DNA of 64,000 nucleotides from Caloramator mitchellensis (GTDB lineage Bacteria; Bacillota; Clostridia; Clostridiales; Caloramatoraceae), in assembly GCF_001440545.1 (NCBI RefSeq), contig NZ_LKHP01000005.1:62001-126000 (forward strand), read 5' to 3'. The notes beneath the pieces were generated by a model. The model worked only from the letters and a program-made list of their open reading frames with translations. It ran no database searches and was not told the origin of the DNA. Below are positions 27,847-36,468 of this stretch, piece after piece. Numbering within the stretch: position 1 is the stretch's first letter; every line of letters begins with the position of its first letter. Position numbers and translations under genes: made by a program.

Positions 27847-29297
27847 TGAGATATATAAAGACTATTGAAATAGAAAATTTTCAATCACATAAACATTCAA
27901 AAATAGATTTTGTAAATGGATTGAATGTAATTTCTGGACCGTCCGACAATGGTAAGACAGCTATAATAAGAGCTCTCAAATGGGTTCTATATAATGAACC
28001 TAAAGGAGCAGATTTTATAAGGCAGGGCGAAAGCAATTGCAAGGTAACCTTAACGTTAGATGATAATACTGTTATTATTAGAGAAAAAAGTAAAAATAAG
28101 AATATATATATTTTAGTTAATCCCGAAGGCCATGAAACTAGATTTGAGGGTTTTGGTAATGATATTCCCGAAGATATTATAAAGGCGCATGGCATTAGAA
28201 AGGTTTATATTGATGAAAAATCTGTTGAAAGCATTAATATAGCCGAACAGTTACAAGGCCCTTTTTTATTAAGCGAGTCAGGACCAATTAAGGCAAAGGC
28301 TATAGGAAAACTAGTAGGCGTTCATTATATTGATGCTGCTTTGAAGATGCTCGATAGGGATATATTAAATTTTGAAGTAAGCAGAAAAAAGATAATTGAA
28401 GGTATAGATAAAACTAATCAAGACCTGAAACAATATGAAAATTTAGAAGAAGAGTTGAATTACTTAAAGTTAAAAGAACAATTAGTCGATAAAATCAAGC
28501 TGCTTGATGAAAAAATTAAAATTTTATTAAAATATAAATATGAAATTGAAGAAATTAATAAAGAAATCAGTAAAATAAATTATTATTTAAATTATCTGAA
28601 GCCTGCAAACGAATTATATTTAATTGTAAATAATCTAATAAATTTAAATGAAAAATATAAGAAATTTCAAAAGCTGAATATGCAGCTGTGTAATTTGACA
28701 GATGAGATTAATAACAACCAAAATGTTTTAGAGCTTACTCAACACACGGAATTTGCCGTTGAAAAATACCAAACATTTATTGAAAAAGCAAACCAGCTTA
28801 CTTTTATGGTAGATAAACTTAACAAATATTCTACAACAGTAAAGGATATTGAAAAATTGTTTTATATTTTAAATTTGCTTGTTAAAGTTTCAAATGCTGA
28901 AAAATACAGAGATTTTGTTGAGAATAGAATAAATAAATTAAAGACACTTTATGACAAATTAAATGACTTTAATTCTTTGAACAAGTCTATTTCAAAGGGA
29001 GAAGAATATATTGGATATTTTAGATTAATAAATAAAGCTAATCAAAACTTTAATGAAGCTAGTGAGCAATTAGAAAAATTTAATAGGATTAATGAATTAT
29101 TTTCGAAGTTAAAACAATTAAATTTAGAAATTGAAACGGAAAAAAACAATATAGAAACTCATAGTAAAGAAAATGAAAAATATATAAAAGAATATGCTCA
29201 GTATCTAAAAAAACTTGGAAAGTGTCCAGTGTGCCTATCGGAGATTAATGAAAATTCTATAGAACATGTTCTAAACGAATTGAAAGGAGAAATTTAA
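27846..29297 (+). CDS. Rad50/SbcC-like ATPase, N-terminal half with coiled coil and Cys motif
   Basis: 483 residues. The N-terminal lobe starts YIKTIEIENFQSHKHSKIDF and has Walker A GPSDNGKTAIIRAL near 34 and a Q-loop region near 135 (LQGPFLLSESGPIKAKAIG). Long coiled coil fills about 170-455. The protein ends shortly after CPVCLSEI (near 460), which resembles a zinc hook. No Walker B or signature motif exists in this chain. Those are in the gene at 29567. So this is half of an SMC-type ATPase. ATG 27846 overlaps the stop of the SbcD-like gene. Confidence 0.8.
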   Translation: MRYIKTIEIENFQSHKHSKIDFVNGLNVISGPSDNGKTAIIRALKWVLYNEPKGADFIRQGESNCKVTLTLDDNTVIIREKSKNKNIYILVNPEGHETRFEGFGNDIPEDIIKAHGIRKVYIDEKSVESINIAEQLQGPFLLSESGPIKAKAIGKLVGVHYIDAALKMLDRDILNFEVSRKKIIEGIDKTNQDLKQYENLEEELNYLKLKEQLVDKIKLLDEKIKILLKYKYEIEEINKEISKINYYLNYLKPANELYLIVNNLINLNEKYKKFQKLNMQLCNLTDEINNNQNVLELTQHTEFAVEKYQTFIEKANQLTFMVDKLNKYSTTVKDIEKLFYILNLLVKVSNAEKYRDFVENRINKLKTLYDKLNDFNSLNKSISKGEEYIGYFRLINKANQNFNEASEQLEKFNRINELFSKLKQLNLEIETEKNNIETHSKENEKYIKEYAQYLKKLGKCPVCLSEINENSIEHVLNELKGEI

Positions 29298-29298
29298 A

Positions 29299-29562
29299 AT
29301 GAATAATTACGAAGATAAGCTTCAATTATTAAAGGAAAAAATTGAAAGGGCAAAAAACCTTAAGATAAAGGCAGAAACAAAACTTGAATCGTTGCAAAAG
29401 CAAAAATATGATTTGATAAAGCAGTTAGAAGAAATGGGCGTTAAGCCTGATGAACTTGAGCTTGAAATTGATAAGCTAAAGCAAGAAATTGAACAAATAA
29501 TAAAAGAAATTGAGGGAGCACTGCCTCCAGACAATATACTTTACGGCAATGGAAACAGGTGA
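29299..29562 (+). CDS. Small coiled-coil protein between the two ATPase halves
   Basis: 87 residues, nearly all predicted coiled coil: heptad-like Leu/Ile spacing in two helices separated by GVKPDE near 51, then a C-terminal PPDN. ATG follows AAGGAGAAAT, 1 nt after the previous stop, and the next gene starts 4 nt after its own stop. No family was recognised. Its place suggests a subunit or adaptor that joins the coiled coils of the two ATPase halves. A free-standing piece of an ancestral SbcC coil is an alternative. Confidence 0.7.
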   Translation: MNNYEDKLQLLKEKIERAKNLKIKAETKLESLQKQKYDLIKQLEEMGVKPDELELEIDKLKQEIEQIIKEIEGALPPDNILYGNGNR

Positions 29563-29566
29563 TAGC

Positions 29567-30232
29567 ATGTATGACGATATAATAGCAAAATATAGTCAAG
29601 ATTTAGAAAATGAGTATAAGAACTACTATATAAAAGAAGGTATTAAACAGAATTTGCTCCTAACTTTAAAGGAGCAAAATGAAAAATTGATTCAAATAGA
29701 AGATGAGTTGGAAAGATTACGAAAAGTGAAGGTATTGCTAAAAAAGACATCCGAATTTGCTAGAGAACAGTCAAAGAGTCAGATGGAATATTTGATAACT
29801 CAATGTCTTCAATATATTTTTGATGGCAATATCGAATTTAAAATTGAGCTTAGAGAAAAAGCAGATAAAATAGATGCAGAATTTTATGTTGTTTCAAATC
29901 ATAATGGAACAATCGTAGCAACTAAACCTCAAGAAGCCAGGGGTGGGGGAGTAGTTGACATTATTTCGCTTGCAATTAGAGTAGCCATGATGGAAATTCA
30001 TTCTCCTAAGATTGAAGGCCCACTTGTTTTAGATGAACCAGCTAAACATGTAAGTGATGATTACATAGTCAATGTTGCCGAGTTTATTAAGAATTTATCG
30101 GATATGTTTAATAGGCAAGTAATAATGGTCACTCACAATGTTCATCTATTAGAGAATGGTGACTATGTATACAGGGTTACATTAAATAATGGGATAAGCC
30201 AAGTTGAACAGCTCAAGGGTAGCTTGACATGA
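29567..30232 (+). CDS. Rad50/SbcC-like ATPase, C-terminal half
   Basis: 221 residues. An N-terminal coiled coil (to about 85) leads into the C-terminal ATPase lobe: signature-like EARGGGVVDIISLAIRVAM near 145, Walker B with catalytic Glu in GPLVLDEPAKHVS near 170, and the switch His in VIMVTHNVH near 200. There is no Walker A. Together with the product of the gene at 27846 it would form one composite ATP site pair. ATG 29567 follows ACAGGTGATAGC. Upstream codons from 29510 overlap the previous gene and lack a ribosome-binding site. Last gene of the recX-initiated unit. Confidence 0.8.
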   Translation: MYDDIIAKYSQDLENEYKNYYIKEGIKQNLLLTLKEQNEKLIQIEDELERLRKVKVLLKKTSEFAREQSKSQMEYLITQCLQYIFDGNIEFKIELREKADKIDAEFYVVSNHNGTIVATKPQEARGGGVVDIISLAIRVAMMEIHSPKIEGPLVLDEPAKHVSDDYIVNVAEFIKNLSDMFNRQVIMVTHNVHLLENGDYVYRVTLNNGISQVEQLKGSLT

Positions 30233-30291
30233 ATATTAATCTATAATACAATTAATTAAACAAACATATGCAGGAATGAAATCTAATATTC

Positions 30292-30321
30292 TTGCACAAT
30301 ATCATGATGACATGATATAAT
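30292..30321 (+). promoter_or_regulatory. Candidate promoter for rny
   Basis: TTGCAC (30292-30297) and TATAAT (30316-30321), 18-nt spacer. It predicts an rny leader of about 165-190 nt. Confidence 0.5.
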
Positions 30322-30327
30322 AATGTT

Positions 30328-30492
30328 TGGTAGGCTTTTCCTAATTAAGAATTTGAAATTTTCTAATGTCATGGGAAGTGAAATGTGCTTCAAGTATTTG
30401 TTTCTCGTTAGTTCTCCAGGTATCAAATTCATTAACTTGGAGAGTAAATCAAATAGATTTTAAGCTATTTGAATTTATATATCAATAAATAT
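30328..30492 (+). promoter_or_regulatory. Long 5' leader of rny with one hairpin
   Basis: TCTCCAGG (about 30413-30420) pairs with CTTGGAGA (about 30437-30444), one G-U, with a loop of about 16 nt. The rest is AT-rich. No known riboswitch was recognised. Control of RNase Y through its own leader is possible but not shown. Confidence 0.35.
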
Positions 30493-32058
30493 ATGATAAA
30501 CAAAGGAGGTGTAATTATTCAAACTATTATTTGGATAATAGCTATAGTAGTTGTTGGGGTAATAGCTTTTATAGCTGGATATATAATTAGAAAGAATATT
30601 GCAGAAAACAAAATCAAGAGCGCTGAAGAAGAAGCAAATAGAATTATTCAAGAAGCAGAAAAAGAAGCTGAATCTAAAAAGAAGGAAGCTGTTATAGAGG
30701 CTAAGGAAGAGGTTCATAGGCTCAGAAACGAATTTGAAAGAGAAGTTAGAGAAAGAAGAAATGAACTTCAAAGGATGGAGAGAAGGCTTATATTAAGAGA
30801 AGAAACTCTTGATAAAAAAGTAGAATCTCTTGAACAAAGAGAAGATGGCCTAAATAAAAAGCTTCAAGAAATAGAACATTTACAAAATGAGGTTGAAGAA
30901 CTCTATAAAAAGCAAAATGAAGAATTGGAAAGAATTGCTGGATTAACTGCTGAAGAAGCAAAGCAAATAATATTAAAAAATGTTGAACAAGAGGTTAGAC
31001 ATGAAGCTGCACTGCTAATAAAAGACATCGAAACCAAAACAAAAGAAGAAGCTGATAAAAAGGCAAGAGAAATTATTTCATATGCTATTCAAAGATGTGC
31101 AGCTGATCATGTAGCTGAGACAACAGTCTCTGTTGTAACTCTACCAAATGATGAAATGAAGGGAAGAATTATAGGTAGAGAAGGCAGAAACATAAGAACT
31201 CTTGAAACATTAACAGGTATAGATTTGATTATCGATGACACTCCTGAGGCAGTTATTCTTTCAGGATTTGACCCAATTCGTAGAGAAGTTGCAAGACTTG
31301 CTCTCGAAAAATTAATTGCTGATGGAAGAATTCATCCAGCACGAATTGAAGAAATGGTTGATAAAGCAAAGAAAGAAATAGACAATGAAATTAGAGAGCA
31401 GGGTGAACAGGCAGCCTTTGAGACGGGTGTTCATGGACTTCATATTGAGCTTGTTAAAATGTTAGGTAGATTAAAATACAGAACTAGTTATGGTCAAAAT
31501 GTATTAAAACACTCAATTGAGGTAGCATATTTAGCTGGTCTTATGGCCGCTGAATTAGGTGCAGATGTTAATATAGCTAAAAGAGCAGGACTTCTTCATG
31601 ACATTGGAAAAGCGATTGATCACGAGACAGAAGGACCACATGCTTTGCTTGGTAGTGAGCTTGCAAAGAAGTTCAATGAATCACCTGCTGTTGTTAACGC
31701 AATTGCGGCACACCATGGTGATGTTGAACCATTAACAATAGAAGCGGTTCTAGTTCAGGCAGCCGATGCCATATCAGCTGCTAGACCTGGTGCACGAAGA
31801 GAAACACTTGAAGCATACATTAAAAGACTTGAAAAACTTGAAGAAATTGCAGACTCATTTGAAGGTGTTGAAAAGTCATTTGCTATACAAGCAGGTCGCG
31901 AAATTAGAATAATGGTGAAACCTGAACAAATTAGCGATGATGAAATCATCCATGTAGCAAGAGACATAGTTAAAAAGATTGAAAACGAGCTCGAATATCC
32001 TGGTCAAATAAAGGTCAATGTTATCAGGGAAGTAAGAGCAATTGAATATGCAAAATAA
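30493..32058 (+). CDS. rny: Ribonuclease Y
   Basis: Membrane-anchored endoribonuclease that starts bulk mRNA decay. N-terminal membrane helix ([20 protein letters not shown]), coiled coil to about 190, KH domain ([19 protein letters not shown]) and HD domain ([26 protein letters not shown]). Coordinates use the in-frame ATG 30493. That ATG has no Shine-Dalgarno sequence, whereas a perfect AAAGGAGGTG lies inside the frame at 30502-30511, 5-7 nt before ATT codons at 30514/30517. The real start may therefore be AUU 30517, which would put the membrane helix at the very N-terminus, as in other RNase Y proteins. Confidence 0.93.
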   Translation: MINKGGVIIQTIIWIIAIVVVGVIAFIAGYIIRKNIAENKIKSAEEEANRIIQEAEKEAESKKKEAVIEAKEEVHRLRNEFEREVRERRNELQRMERRLILREETLDKKVESLEQREDGLNKKLQEIEHLQNEVEELYKKQNEELERIAGLTAEEAKQIILKNVEQEVRHEAALLIKDIETKTKEEADKKAREIISYAIQRCAADHVAETTVSVVTLPNDEMKGRIIGREGRNIRTLETLTGIDLIIDDTPEAVILSGFDPIRREVARLALEKLIADGRIHPARIEEMVDKAKKEIDNEIREQGEQAAFETGVHGLHIELVKMLGRLKYRTSYGQNVLKHSIEVAYLAGLMAAELGADVNIAKRAGLLHDIGKAIDHETEGPHALLGSELAKKFNESPAVVNAIAAHHGDVEPLTIEAVLVQAADAISAARPGARRETLEAYIKRLEKLEEIADSFEGVEKSFAIQAGREIRIMVKPEQISDDEIIHVARDIVKKIENELEYPGQIKVNVIREVRAIEYAK

Positions 32059-32085
32059 ACCCCAATAATTTTGGGGTTTTTTTTA
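32057..32085 (+). terminator. Terminator of rny
   Basis: AAACCCCAA and TTGGGGTTT form a stem around TAATT, followed by an uninterrupted T run. It overlaps the rny stop. Confidence 0.9.
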
Positions 32086-32092
32086 TTAATTA

Positions 32093-32119
32093 GCAGGAAA
32101 ATCTAAATTTTTGTAGAAT
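32093..32119 (+). promoter_or_regulatory. Sigma-H-type promoter of spoVS
   Basis: GCAGGAAAA (32093-32101), 11 nt, then GTAGAAT (32113-32119) match the sigma-H consensus RNAGGAWWW-N11/12-RNNGAAT at every defined position. B. subtilis spoVS is a known sigma-H gene, which supports the reading. Confidence 0.75.
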
Positions 32120-32162
32120 TTATTAAATATGACTACACAATAGAACTCGAGGAGGTATTAAA

Positions 32163-32423
32163 ATGGAAGTATTAAAGGTTTCAGCAAAATCAAATCCAAA
32201 CTCAGTAGCAGGCGCTTTAGCAGGTGTTATAAGAGAAAAAGGCACTGCAGAAATTCAAGCGATAGGTGCAGGAGCCATAAACCAGGCTGTTAAGGCTGTG
32301 GCTATCGCTAGAGGTTTCGTTGCTCCAAGCGGAGTAGACTTAATTTGCATACCTGCCTTCACTGATATAGAAATAGAAGGTGAAGAAAGAACAGCTATCA
32401 AGTTTATTGTTCAACCTAGATAA
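32163..32423 (+). CDS. spoVS: Stage V sporulation protein S
   Basis: 86-residue SpoVS/Alba-like protein, among the most conserved sporulation proteins. MEVLKVSAKSNPNSVAGALAG, GAGAINQAVKAVAIARGFVAPSG and CIPAFTDIEIEGEERTAIKF are all present. In B. subtilis it affects septum formation and coat assembly. The biochemical role is unresolved, though the Alba fold suggests nucleic-acid binding. Strong GAGGAGG site and a sigma-H promoter 45 nt upstream. Its place after rny is conserved. Confidence 0.97.
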   Translation: MEVLKVSAKSNPNSVAGALAGVIREKGTAEIQAIGAGAINQAVKAVAIARGFVAPSGVDLICIPAFTDIEIEGEERTAIKFIVQPR

Positions 32424-32460
32424 AGGATTTATTTAATAATTCTATTCTAAAGTCTGTAAA

Positions 32461-32555
32461 GCCCCTGAATGATTTTGTTATTAAATCATTGGCCAAATGT
32501 GTTAAAACACAAAATGGTTAATGAGAGTAATCAAAAGGAATCATTCATGGGGTTC
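32461..32555 (+). ncRNA. Candidate structured RNA downstream of spoVS
   Basis: Outer helix: CCCCT-GAATGATT (32462-32474) pairs with AATCATTC-A(T)GGGG (32539-32552), 13 bp with one bulge. Inner helix: 32487-32495 pairs with 32115-style numbering +32515-32523, 9 bp including two G-U, then an internal loop, then TGTGT (32498-32502) with ACACA (32107-style, 32507-32511). Loops are A-rich. The T tract after it is poor, so it is not an ordinary terminator. The rest of 32424-32824 holds no gene. No Rfam family was recognised by eye. Confidence 0.4.
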
Positions 32556-32694
32556 TTTAATTTAGACGAAGCTTAACTGATTAATTGTAATTTAGAGGAC
32601 TTAATCTATTGTTTTGTTACCCTTAGATGACCAGTAGAGCCGATTTTATTTATAGGTAGACGTAAAATATATTATGAAAGCTTTATATTTAAAA

Positions 32695-32737
32695 TTGACA
32701 AACAAATCAAGAAGTCAAGAAATCAAGTGAATGTCAC
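32695..32737 (-). repeat. Dispersed 3'-end repeat, copy 2 (reverse)
   Basis: Reverse-oriented copy with C at unit position 24 and one further mismatch (TTGATTTG for TTGAATTG). It is the only copy not placed just after a gene that points the same way. It lies in the region before the padR-like gene. Confidence 0.9.
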
Positions 32738-32824
32738 TAATTTGAAAGAAAAATTTCATAATCATATGGACACATGAATAAATTAATGCTATATTAAAAA
32801 TATACCTGAAATTGAGGTGGAATT

Positions 32825-33199
32825 ATGAATGATGGAAGCTACAGGAATAGACAAATTATAAGCAAGGTAAATACAACGACATTGGTTAAACTTTTTGTGC
32901 TGCATTTTTTGAAGGAAAAAAATCATTATGGAAATGAATTGATAGATAAAATTGAAAAATCTTTAAACTACAGATGGAAGCCTAGTCCAGGGATGGTCTA
33001 TCCATTGCTGAGGGATATGGAGGAAAACTTGTTAATAGAAGGTTGGTGGGAAGAGCCTGATAAAAAAACTAAAAGAAATTATAAAATAACCGAAAACGGA
33101 TTAAAGCATTATGAAAAAATAAAGTCAATGTATAAACCTTTATTAGAAGAATCGCTTGATATTATTAAATATACTTTAAACGAGATTTATAAATACTAA
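32825..33199 (+). CDS. PadR family transcriptional regulator
   Basis: 124 residues with the PadR winged helix: LVKLFVLHFLKEKNHYGNELIDKIEK, the recognition region WKPSPGMVYPLLRDMEENLLIEGWW, the wing KRNYKITENGLKHYEKIK and a C-terminal dimerisation helix. PadR regulators usually repress a neighbouring gene in response to small molecules. Here the following aminotransferase starts 13 nt later and is probably in the same transcript. Neither ligand nor target can be read. Start ATG follows TTGAGGTGG. Confidence 0.88.
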   Translation: MNDGSYRNRQIISKVNTTTLVKLFVLHFLKEKNHYGNELIDKIEKSLNYRWKPSPGMVYPLLRDMEENLLIEGWWEEPDKKTKRNYKITENGLKHYEKIKSMYKPLLEESLDIIKYTLNEIYKY

Positions 33200-33212
33200 G
33201 GGGGCAATATTT

Positions 33213-34397
33213 ATGGAACTATCAAGAAAGGCAAAGCAAATATCTTCTTCAGTTACTTTGGAGATAACTGCTAAAGCAAAAAAGATGAAGGAAGATGGAA
33301 TCGACGTTGTTAGTTTTGGAGCAGGTGAACCTGATTTTAACACTCCTGAAAACATTCAAGATTCAGCTATTGAAGCTATAAGGAAAGGTTTAACACGATA
33401 TACAGCAGCTTCAGGTATAATTGAACTAAAACAAGCAATTTGCAAAAAGCTAAAGAGTGAAAATAATTTAGAATACAAACCATCACAGATTGTAATATCA
33501 AATGGTGCAAAGCATTCCATATTCAATGCGCTTGCTGCTATTTGCAATCCTTGTGACGAAGTTATAGTTCCAGTTCCATATTGGGTAAGTTATCCTGAGT
33601 TGGTTAAATTGGTTGACGCTGTTCCTATTTTTGTTGAAACAAAGGAAGAAGATGACTTTAGATATAAGAAGGAAGTTTTAGAAGCGGCAATTACATCCAA
33701 AACCAAGGCAATTATTTTAAACAGTCCAAACAACCCAACAGGTTCCGTTTATACATTAGACGATTTGAAATTTATCGCGGAAATAGCAATTAAATATGAC
33801 TTGATTATTATATCTGATGAAATTTATGAAAAACTTATTTATGATGATAAACAACATATTAGCATTGCCTCTTTAGGACAAGACATTAAAGACAGAACAA
33901 TTATAATAAATGGAGTATCAAAGGCTTATGCTATGACTGGCTGGAGAATTGGTTATACCGCATCCAGTGAAGAAATAGCTAAGCTGATGGCTAATATACA
34001 AAGCCATGCTACTTCAAACCCAAATACTATAGCTCAATATGCAAGCGTTGAGGCTTTAAACGGACCACAAGATGAAGTTTTAAAAATGAAACAAGAATTT
34101 GAGAAGAGAAGAAATTATATGGTTGATAGAATAAATAATATAGAAGGTCTTTCATGTAGAAAACCTGCTGGAGCATTTTATGTAATGATAAATATCACAA
34201 AGATTAAGGGTAAAACAATCAAAGGTTATAAAATAAATAGTTCAGTTGATTTTTGCAACGCTCTTTTAAATGAAGAACATGTTGCAGCAATTCCTGGAGA
34301 AGGTTTTGGAACTGATGATTTTATAAGATTGTCATACGCAACATCAATGGAAAATATTAAAAAAGGATTAGATAGAATTGAAAATTTCTTAAAATAA
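33213..34397 (+). CDS. Pyridoxal-phosphate aspartate-type aminotransferase (class I, subgroup Ib)
   Basis: 394-residue fold-type I aminotransferase. SFGAGEPDFNTPENI near 34, NSPNNPTGSVY near 170 and the PLP Lys in NGVSKAYAMTGWRIGY near 234, with the phosphate-binding Arg, match aspartate aminotransferases of the AspC/AspB Ib group. It transfers amino groups between aspartate or a similar amino acid and 2-oxoglutarate. Exact substrate range is uncertain. GGGGGCAA precedes the start. It ends in a good terminator. Confidence 0.9.
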   Translation: MELSRKAKQISSSVTLEITAKAKKMKEDGIDVVSFGAGEPDFNTPENIQDSAIEAIRKGLTRYTAASGIIELKQAICKKLKSENNLEYKPSQIVISNGAKHSIFNALAAICNPCDEVIVPVPYWVSYPELVKLVDAVPIFVETKEEDDFRYKKEVLEAAITSKTKAIILNSPNNPTGSVYTLDDLKFIAEIAIKYDLIIISDEIYEKLIYDDKQHISIASLGQDIKDRTIIINGVSKAYAMTGWRIGYTASSEEIAKLMANIQSHATSNPNTIAQYASVEALNGPQDEVLKMKQEFEKRRNYMVDRINNIEGLSCRKPAGAFYVMINITKIKGKTIKGYKINSSVDFCNALLNEEHVAAIPGEGFGTDDFIRLSYATSMENIKKGLDRIENFLK

Positions 34398-34420
34398 GAG
34401 GTTAATCCTCTTATTTTTTT
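34391..34420 (+). terminator. Terminator of the aminotransferase gene
   Basis: AAATAAGAGG (34392-34401) and CCTCTTATTT (34407-34416) with a TTAAT loop and a T7 tail, overlapping the stop codon. Confidence 0.9.
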
Positions 34421-34546
34421 ACAATCATTCCGAAATATAAAATGAATAACAATTCTATTGTCCACAATATTATGAAGAATATTTTTTGTATTAAAATAAA
34501 TACTATATAATAATCATAAAGTAATAAATTATATGAGGTGAAGAAA

Positions 34547-35977
34547 ATGCATGATAGATATCAAAGTCCACTTTCTACCAGATATGCATCATATGAAATG
34601 CAATACATATTTTCAGATGACAATAAATTTATTACATGGAGAAAACTTTGGATAGCTTTAGCAGAAGCTGAGAAGGAACTAGGTCTTAACATAACAGATG
34701 AACAAATAAATGAATTACGGTCACATGTTGATGCTATAAATTATGAGGTTGCAATTGAAAGAGAAAAACAAACACGCCATGATGTTATGTCACATGTTTA
34801 CGCCTATGGAGAACAATGTCCTAAGGCAAAACCAATGATTCATCTTGGAGCAACTAGCTGTTATGTAGGCGACAATACAGATGTTTTAATAATGTATAAT
34901 GCTTTACTATTAATAAGAAAGAAGCTAGTTAAAGTAATAGATAATTTAAAAAGGTTTGCAGAAAATTATAAAGAACTTCCAACACTAGCTTACACCCATC
35001 TACAACCTGCTCAATTAACAACAGTCGGAAAAAGAGCATGTCTATGGATTCAAGACCTATTAATTGACTTAGAATACCTAAACTACACAATAAACTCATT
35101 AAAATTATTAGGTGTAAAAGGAACAACAGGAACACAGGCGAGCTTTTTAAATTTATTTGATGGTGACCATGAAAAGGTGAAGAAATTGGATGATTTAGTT
35201 TGCGAGAAGCTTGGATTTAAAGATAGATATTTTAAGATTACCGGGCAAACATATCCAAGAAAACAGGATACAATGGTTTTAAACGTATTGGCAAGTATCG
35301 CGCAAAGTGCATATAAATTCAGCAACGATTTAAGGCTTTTACAAAGTTTTAAAGAAATCGAAGAGCCATTTGAAGAAAATCAAATAGGCTCATCGGCAAT
35401 GCCTTATAAGCGAAACCCAATGAGAAGCGAAAGAATTTCATCCCTTTCAAGATATGTTATTGCTAACGTTATAAATCCTGCAATAACGGCAGCTACACAG
35501 TGGTTTGAAAGAACTCTTGATGATTCTGCTAACAAGAGAATAGTAGTTGCTGAATCTTTTCTAGCATTAGATGGAATATTAAATTTATACATTAACATTA
35601 CTGAAAATTTAGTTGTATATCCTAAAATAATTGAAAAAAGAGTTATGGATGAACTGCCTTTTATGGCTACAGAAAATGTAATGATGGAAGCAGTAAAAAA
35701 AGGCGGTGACAGGCAGGAGCTGCATGAACGTATAAGATTGCATTCTATGGAGGCAGGCAAAAGAGTAAAGGAAATGGGCCTTGATAACGATTTGATTTCA
35801 AGAATTGCTGAAGATCCTTTATTTAAACTAAATATAGAAGAAATTAAAGCTGCTATTATTCCATCTAATTATATAGGACGTTCCAAAGAACAGGTTGAAG
35901 AATTTTTAGAACAAGAAGTAAACCCTGTTTTAAATGAATTTTTAGAAAAAAACATAAAAGTTGAAATCAATGTATGA
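34547..35977 (+). CDS. purB: Adenylosuccinate lyase
   Basis: Cleaves SAICAR and adenylosuccinate in purine synthesis. 476 residues. RYASYEM near 12, HDVMSHVYAYGEQCP near 75, LGATSCYVGDNTD near 100 and the signature GSSAMPYKRNPMRSER near 287, with the flexible catalytic Ser. The long form (about 475 aa) with CPKAKP is the animal/clostridial type rather than the 430-residue Bacillus type. ATG 34547 follows GAGGTGAAG. A GTG at 34538 is part of that Shine-Dalgarno sequence. The stop codon touches repeat copy 3. Confidence 0.96.
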   Translation: MHDRYQSPLSTRYASYEMQYIFSDDNKFITWRKLWIALAEAEKELGLNITDEQINELRSHVDAINYEVAIEREKQTRHDVMSHVYAYGEQCPKAKPMIHLGATSCYVGDNTDVLIMYNALLLIRKKLVKVIDNLKRFAENYKELPTLAYTHLQPAQLTTVGKRACLWIQDLLIDLEYLNYTINSLKLLGVKGTTGTQASFLNLFDGDHEKVKKLDDLVCEKLGFKDRYFKITGQTYPRKQDTMVLNVLASIAQSAYKFSNDLRLLQSFKEIEEPFEENQIGSSAMPYKRNPMRSERISSLSRYVIANVINPAITAATQWFERTLDDSANKRIVVAESFLALDGILNLYINITENLVVYPKIIEKRVMDELPFMATENVMMEAVKKGGDRQELHERIRLHSMEAGKRVKEMGLDNDLISRIAEDPLFKLNIEEIKAAIIPSNYIGRSKEQVEEFLEQEVNPVLNEFLEKNIKVEINV

Positions 35978-36020
35978 GTGACATTCACTTGATTTCTTGA
36001 GTTCTTGAATTGTTTGTCAA
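35978..36020 (+). repeat. Dispersed 3'-end repeat, copy 3 (forward)
   Basis: Begins at the base after the purB TGA. G at unit position 24. It would lie in the purB 3' untranslated region, ahead of the hairpin at 36144. Confidence 0.9.
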
Positions 36021-36468
36021 TTTAAACAAGCATTCAAGAATCTCTATAATTATAGGTTGTTTATTTGTATAAGGGGATATTTAATTCAATCAGTCTTTTG
36101 TCTTTATGAACGATTAATAAAATTGCATAGTATGTTAAAAGTTAGGATGGACATAATCTTTATGTTCATCCTATTTTAAATAAGACTTTGTTGAAATGTT
36201 AACAATGTCCCGGACGAAATAGAAATGAGTCGAAATAGCTACATAGGGATTCTCTATAATTTTACATATTTTACTCATTTATAATTTGAAAATTATTTTC
36301 ATCTGAAAAGTCGAAAGATAATATGAGATTAGAATTTGTTTGCTTCAAAAAATGCATTATAATCAACAGACTTATTCACCGTTGTTGATAAATCAAAAAT
36401 AACTTTTCTTATTAGTTAAAATAGACTAAAATATTATTATAACTTAAAATAATAAAGGAGCTGAATTT
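36021..36468. other. Intergenic region between purB and proC
   Basis: AT-rich, with no open frame of note. It contains the purB terminator at 36144-36180. Beyond that nothing clear was seen except two copies of CGAAATAG about 20 nt apart near 36220 and the ribosome-binding site AAGGAGC before proC. Confidence 0.5.
36144..36180 (+). terminator. Terminator-like hairpin downstream of purB
   Basis: AGGATGGACATAA (36144-36156) and TTATGTTCATCCT (36160-36172) form a 13-bp stem (one G-U) with a tight loop, followed by ATTTTAAAT. It lies about 120 nt beyond repeat copy 3. Confidence 0.75.

Noticed and set aside
24731-32737. Segments between inward-facing repeats read as composite transposons
   Set aside because: They contain core genes in canonical order (recA to spoVS, ynbB between lexA and hfq), no transposase and no target-site duplication.
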